Part shown: one piece after another, positions 61,159 through 64,000 of the stretch
How the letters are laid out: every line of letters begins with the position of its first letter
Numbering within the stretch: the stretch's first letter is position 1
Source: Massilia rhizosphaerae
Lineage (GTDB): Bacteria; Pseudomonadota; Gammaproteobacteria; Burkholderiales; Burkholderiaceae_D
Reading direction: 5' to 3'
Length of the DNA: 64,000 nucleotides
Assembly: GCF_016093545.1 (NCBI RefSeq)
Contig: NZ_JADKYX010000006.1
Location: forward strand, 221,817 to 285,816
Translations under genes and position numbers: made by a program
Notes under the pieces: generated by a model
The model's input: the letters and a program-made list of their open reading frames with translations, nothing else
Database searches by the model: none
Told to the model about the DNA's origin: nothing

Positions 61159-62403
61159 ATGTTTAAAGCCCGTATTTCCGTTCGCAAACTGACTTTCGCC
61201 TGCCTCGCCGCCCTGTCCCTGCTGCCGGGACTCGCAATCGAGCAAGAGTTGCAGCTCGATTACCGGATCAACGAACACATCATCCTGATCCCGGCCGGCC
61301 AGGACCACCAGGCTCGCCTCGAGACGACCGTGTTCGAGCCGAACGGTCCGGGCCCCTTCCCGCTCGTCATCATCAACCACGGCAAGGACCCGGGCCACCC
61401 GAACCTGCAGCCGCGCGACCGCTTCTACCACATGGCGCACGCCTTCGTGGAGCGCGGCTATGCCGTGATGGTGCCGATGCGCCAGGGCTTCGCCAACTCC
61501 ACCGGCTATTACCACGACCACGGCTGCGACATGACGGCCAACGGCTACACCCAGGCCGACGACATCCGCTCGACCCTCGAGTACGCGCGCGACCAGCAAT
61601 GGGTCGACGCCGACCACATCGTCGTCGTCGGCCAGTCGTACGGCGGCCTCGCGACGATCGCGCTGGGCACCCAGGACCTGCCGGGCGTGCGCGGCCTGAT
61701 CAACTTCGCCGGCGGCCTGCGCGACGACAGCAACGGCTGCGGCTGGCGCTCGGCGCTCGTTTCCGCCTTCGCCGAGTACGGCGCGCAGAACAAGATCCCG
61801 AGCCTGTGGATGTATGGCCAGAACGATTCGCTGTTCTCGCCGGAACTGGTGGCGCGCATGCACGACGCCTTCGAACAGGCCGGCGGCCACGCCCAGCTCG
61901 TCGAGTACGCGCCGTTCAAGCGCGATTCGCACGGCATGCTGGCGAGCCGCGACGGCGAGAAGGTCTGGCTGGCGGACACGATGACCTTCTTGAAGCAGGT
62001 CGGCATGCCGACGAAAGTGCTGTACAAAGTGCCGGAGCCGCCGCAGCCGCAGGCGACCAATTTCGCCGGCCTCGACGACGTCGACGCCGTGCCCTTCCTG
62101 TCCGAGAACGGCAGGCGCGCCTATCGCGAATACCTGACCAAGATGACGCCGCGCGCGTTCGCCGTGTCGCCCAGCGGCGCCTGGTGCTGGGCCGAGGAAG
62201 GCGAGGACCCGGACACCCGCGCCCTGGCCACCTGCTCGGCCAAGAGCGACACGCCGTGCCGCCTGTATTCGGTGGACGACAACGTCGTCTGGAACCCGGA
62301 CCTGGCCGAGAAGGCCGCCGTCACGGCGTCCAACACGCCGTTGCCGCCCGCGCCGGGCGATGGCGCCGTCGGCAATGCGGCCGGCGTGACGGCCACGAAC
62401 TGA
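61159..62403 (+). CDS. Exported alpha/beta hydrolase (dienelactone-hydrolase-like)
   Basis: A 414-residue protein with a signal peptide (LTFACLAALSLLPGLA). The hydrolase fold has FPLVIINHGKDPGHPNLQPR, the oxyanion region GYAVMVPMRQGFANSTG and the nucleophile elbow VVVGQSYGGLATIA with Ser160. An Asp (LWMYGQNDSLFSPELV) and a His (FKRDSHGMLASRDG) complete the triad. The C-terminal 110 residues form an extra domain with AVSPSGAWCWAEEGEDPDT and four cysteines. The start at 61159 gives the signal peptide; upstream codons in the frame are not protein-like. A terminator follows. The substrate is unknown. Confidence 0.83.
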   Translation: MFKARISVRKLTFACLAALSLLPGLAIEQELQLDYRINEHIILIPAGQDHQARLETTVFEPNGPGPFPLVIINHGKDPGHPNLQPRDRFYHMAHAFVERGYAVMVPMRQGFANSTGYYHDHGCDMTANGYTQADDIRSTLEYARDQQWVDADHIVVVGQSYGGLATIALGTQDLPGVRGLINFAGGLRDDSNGCGWRSALVSAFAEYGAQNKIPSLWMYGQNDSLFSPELVARMHDAFEQAGGHAQLVEYAPFKRDSHGMLASRDGEKVWLADTMTFLKQVGMPTKVLYKVPEPPQPQATNFAGLDDVDAVPFLSENGRRAYREYLTKMTPRAFAVSPSGAWCWAEEGEDPDTRALATCSAKSDTPCRLYSVDDNVVWNPDLAEKAAVTASNTPLPPAPGDGAVGNAAGVTATN

Positions 62404-62426
62404 ACCCCTTTCTCCTCGCTTGACAG

Positions 62427-62452
62427 GCGGCCGCTGGACGGCCGCTTTTTTT
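62427..62452 (+). terminator. Terminator after the first hydrolase gene
   Basis: GCGGCC (62427-62432) pairs with GGCCGC (62440-62445) and is followed by seven T. It lies 23 bases after the stop. Confidence 0.85.
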
Positions 62453-62609
62453 CGCTCCGCACAATGGCCCTGGACACAGTGCGTAGATGCGACACCGGCG
62501 GTATTTTGTTGCGCTGCAACAGTCTTTTTACCGTCCGGGTCGAGGCAGCGCAAACTCTGCCGCGAATATCAAACCGACAATGAGCTCGCCACGTCCAATG
62601 GAGAGTCAT

Positions 62610-63809
62610 ATGTTGCGACTGACGAACACCTGCGCCTGCGCGCTGCTGGCGCTTGCCTCGCTGCTGTGCGCCCCCGCCCGCGCCGTCAACAACGACCCGG
62701 TCGTGCTCGTGCACGGCTTCCTCGGCTTCGGACCGAACGAGCACCCGCTCGGCAGCTTCCTGTACTGGGGCGGCTACGGCAGCATCGCCTCGCACCTGGC
62801 CGTCTACCACGGCCCGCACGTCGTCTTCACGGCCCAGGTCGGCGCGATCGCGTCGAACTGGGACCGCGCGGCCGAGCTGTACGCCCAGATCAAGGGCGGC
62901 TGCGTCGATTACGGCGCCCACCACGTGGCCCGCTACGGCTACCCGGGCCAGCAGCAGAAGCCGCCCGGCAAATGCTGGGCCGCCGACCCGGCCGACAATC
63001 CCGAGCACTATCCGCTCGCGTTCTATCCGCAATGGGATGCCGCGCATCCCGTCCACATGATCGGCCACAGCCAGGGCGGCACGACGATCCGCGCGCTGAT
63101 CCAGCTGCTTGAACACGGCTCGCCGGACGGCGACGAAGGCGGCGGCGACTTGTACAAGGGCGGCAAGATCGGCTGGGTGAAGAGCGTCGTCACGATCTCC
63201 GCGCCGCACAACGGCACCACGCTGCGCGACGCCGTGCTGGACGTGCTGCCGAACCTGCGCAGTCCCTTGCGCGACATCCTCGACAACGAACTGGCCCACT
63301 GGGAAATGGCGCCGGACGGCGCGCGCGAATTCAACCTCTGGGCGCTGACTTCACCCTCGGTCTATTATTTTTCGGTGGGCACGCTGGCGACGGAAGCCGG
63401 CGCCTGGTGCTGCAACGGCACGGACCGCGCCATCGCGCCCGTGCAGAACGCCGAATTCCAGTATCCGCGCGCCGACATGATCCCGTACTTCAAGCTGTTC
63501 GCGGGCGAATGGATCGTCGGCGCGCTGGCCCAGCCGGGCATGGGATCGTACACGCAGAACGCGCCGGGCCGGGTCCGCATCGACAGCGCCTGGTTCCCGA
63601 ACGATGGCGTCGTCAACACGATCAGCATGCGCGCGCCCGCCGGGCACCCGGTGCGCGATTACGACGGCACGGCGGTCAAGGGCGTGTGGAATTTCCTCGG
63701 CAATTACCGTGGATACGACCATTTCGACATCCTGAACTGGCCGAACGAGGGGCCGTCGGCCGATCCGATCTACGACCGGATCAGCGACATCATCTTCAGC
63801 CTGGATTGA
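62610..63809 (+). CDS. Secreted triacylglycerol lipase (family I.5-like)
   Basis: A 399-residue secreted lipase. The signal peptide is ACALLALASLLCAPARA. The mature enzyme begins DPVVLVHGFLGFGPNEHPLG, the oxyanion-hole region, and LYWGG follows. The nucleophile elbow is HMIGHSQGGTTIRAL with Ser154. Downstream are VVTISAPHNGTTLRDAVLDV and a C-terminal YRGYDHFDILNWPN that supplies the catalytic His. The order and size match bacterial lipases of the Staphylococcus/Geobacillus type. The ATG at 62610 has GGAG at the right spacing; an ATG at 62598 is in frame. Confidence 0.88.
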   Translation: MLRLTNTCACALLALASLLCAPARAVNNDPVVLVHGFLGFGPNEHPLGSFLYWGGYGSIASHLAVYHGPHVVFTAQVGAIASNWDRAAELYAQIKGGCVDYGAHHVARYGYPGQQQKPPGKCWAADPADNPEHYPLAFYPQWDAAHPVHMIGHSQGGTTIRALIQLLEHGSPDGDEGGGDLYKGGKIGWVKSVVTISAPHNGTTLRDAVLDVLPNLRSPLRDILDNELAHWEMAPDGAREFNLWALTSPSVYYFSVGTLATEAGAWCCNGTDRAIAPVQNAEFQYPRADMIPYFKLFAGEWIVGALAQPGMGSYTQNAPGRVRIDSAWFPNDGVVNTISMRAPAGHPVRDYDGTAVKGVWNFLGNYRGYDHFDILNWPNEGPSADPIYDRISDIIFSLD

Positions 63810-63817
63810 GCGCGCTT

Positions 63818-63838
63818 GGTGGGCACGGGGTGCCCACC
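63818..63838. repeat. Half-unit of the GTAGGGTGGGC palindrome family
   Basis: GGTGGGCAC faces GTGCCCACC, as in the first hairpin of the 34125 unit. It lies eight bases after the lipase stop and could help end transcription. Confidence 0.75.
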
Positions 63839-63854
63839 CTTGTATCTTGATAGA

Positions 63855-63947
63855 GTTGATGGTTAGCTACCATCAACTGAGGTGAAGAGCAGCTTGAGCC
63901 CACCCTTAAGGCATAGACCTTCGAGTGTAGATTAAGCCCTTCACCTC
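63855..63947. other. Structured, lower-GC edge sequence, possibly the end of an insertion element
   Basis: GTTGATGGT/ACCATCAAC (63855-63877) and GAGGTGAAG/CTTCACCTC (63879-63887 with 63939-63947) are perfect inverted pairs. The composition differs from flanking genes. Such structured non-coding DNA occurs at the ends of insertion elements, but no transposase is visible before the window ends. Confidence 0.35.
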
Positions 63948-64000
63948 TCCCACCCCATTGCTGAACACTGGACGGTATCCGAGGGCGCTGACCCTGCATG

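Overview
The window is GC-rich chromosomal DNA of a betaproteobacterium, most likely Oxalobacteraceae close to Massilia/Telluria/Duganella. The basis is the mix of gene families (an ECF-type sigma gene followed by DUF3619, DUF3106 and RDD genes, the isc order, a phasin, a PA0069-type radical SAM gene) and two families of dispersed palindromes seen in such genomes. No rRNA, tRNA, CRISPR array, complete insertion sequence or prophage was seen. Taxonomy is inferred from gene content only.

Layout. 1-1.0 kb: ends of unrecognised genes and a small secreted protein. 1.1-4.6 kb: a Phd/ParE-type toxin-antitoxin pair, pnp and rpsO. 4.7-7.4 kb: two tandem pairs of paralogous envelope proteins. 7.8-10.5 kb: a soluble poly-HAMP chemoreceptor with CheW. 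10.6-13.0 kb: phasin, pssA and a SIMPL-domain protein. 13.4-16.8 kb: ilvBNC. 17.1-20.3 kb: a glutathione transferase and the sigma/DUF3619/DUF3106/RDD set. 20.3-23.7 kb: a TlpA/CcdA thiol-redox pair divergent from a two-component system. 23.7-30 kb: a zeta-type GST with a divergent OhrR-like regulator, an Aer-like receptor, an SDR remnant, a putative metallopeptidase, a pseudouridine synthase, threonine aldolase and a methyltransferase. 30.6-36.4 kb: the complete isc operon (iscR-S-U-A-hscB-hscA-fdx-iscX). 36.7-44.6 kb: a divergent uracil-DNA-glycosylase-like protein, a CBS protein, maiA/FAH with a LysR regulator, ChaC, an ankyrin protein, a His-rich PadR regulator and dGTPase. 44.6-46.2 kb: a broken NadR-like gene and a radical SAM gene behind a LexA box. 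46.2-59.0 kb: an MSHA-like type IV pilus operon. 59.1-64 kb: a DTW protein, an FMN reductase with a MarR regulator, two secreted alpha/beta hydrolases, and a structured edge.

The standout is the 46.2-59.0 kb operon, all on the minus strand with genes abutting or overlapping. It runs: PAS histidine kinase, assembly ATPase, inner-membrane platform, major pilin, three minor prepilins, a DNRLRE-domain protein, a membrane diguanylate cyclase, PilM/N/O-like proteins, a PilP/MshK-like protein and a secretin. The ATPase carries an N-terminal STAS-like domain ahead of an MshEN-like domain, a family that binds cyclic di-GMP, and a diguanylate cyclase sits in the same operon. The locus therefore looks like a pilus with its own second-messenger input and possibly a partner-switch input. 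This is inference from domains and gene order.

Two repeat families run through the window. One is built on AATTCGGGGTCAGAGCA and appears as facing single or double copies at three sites. The other is GTAGGGTGGGC-type palindromes lying inside the ilv and isc operons.
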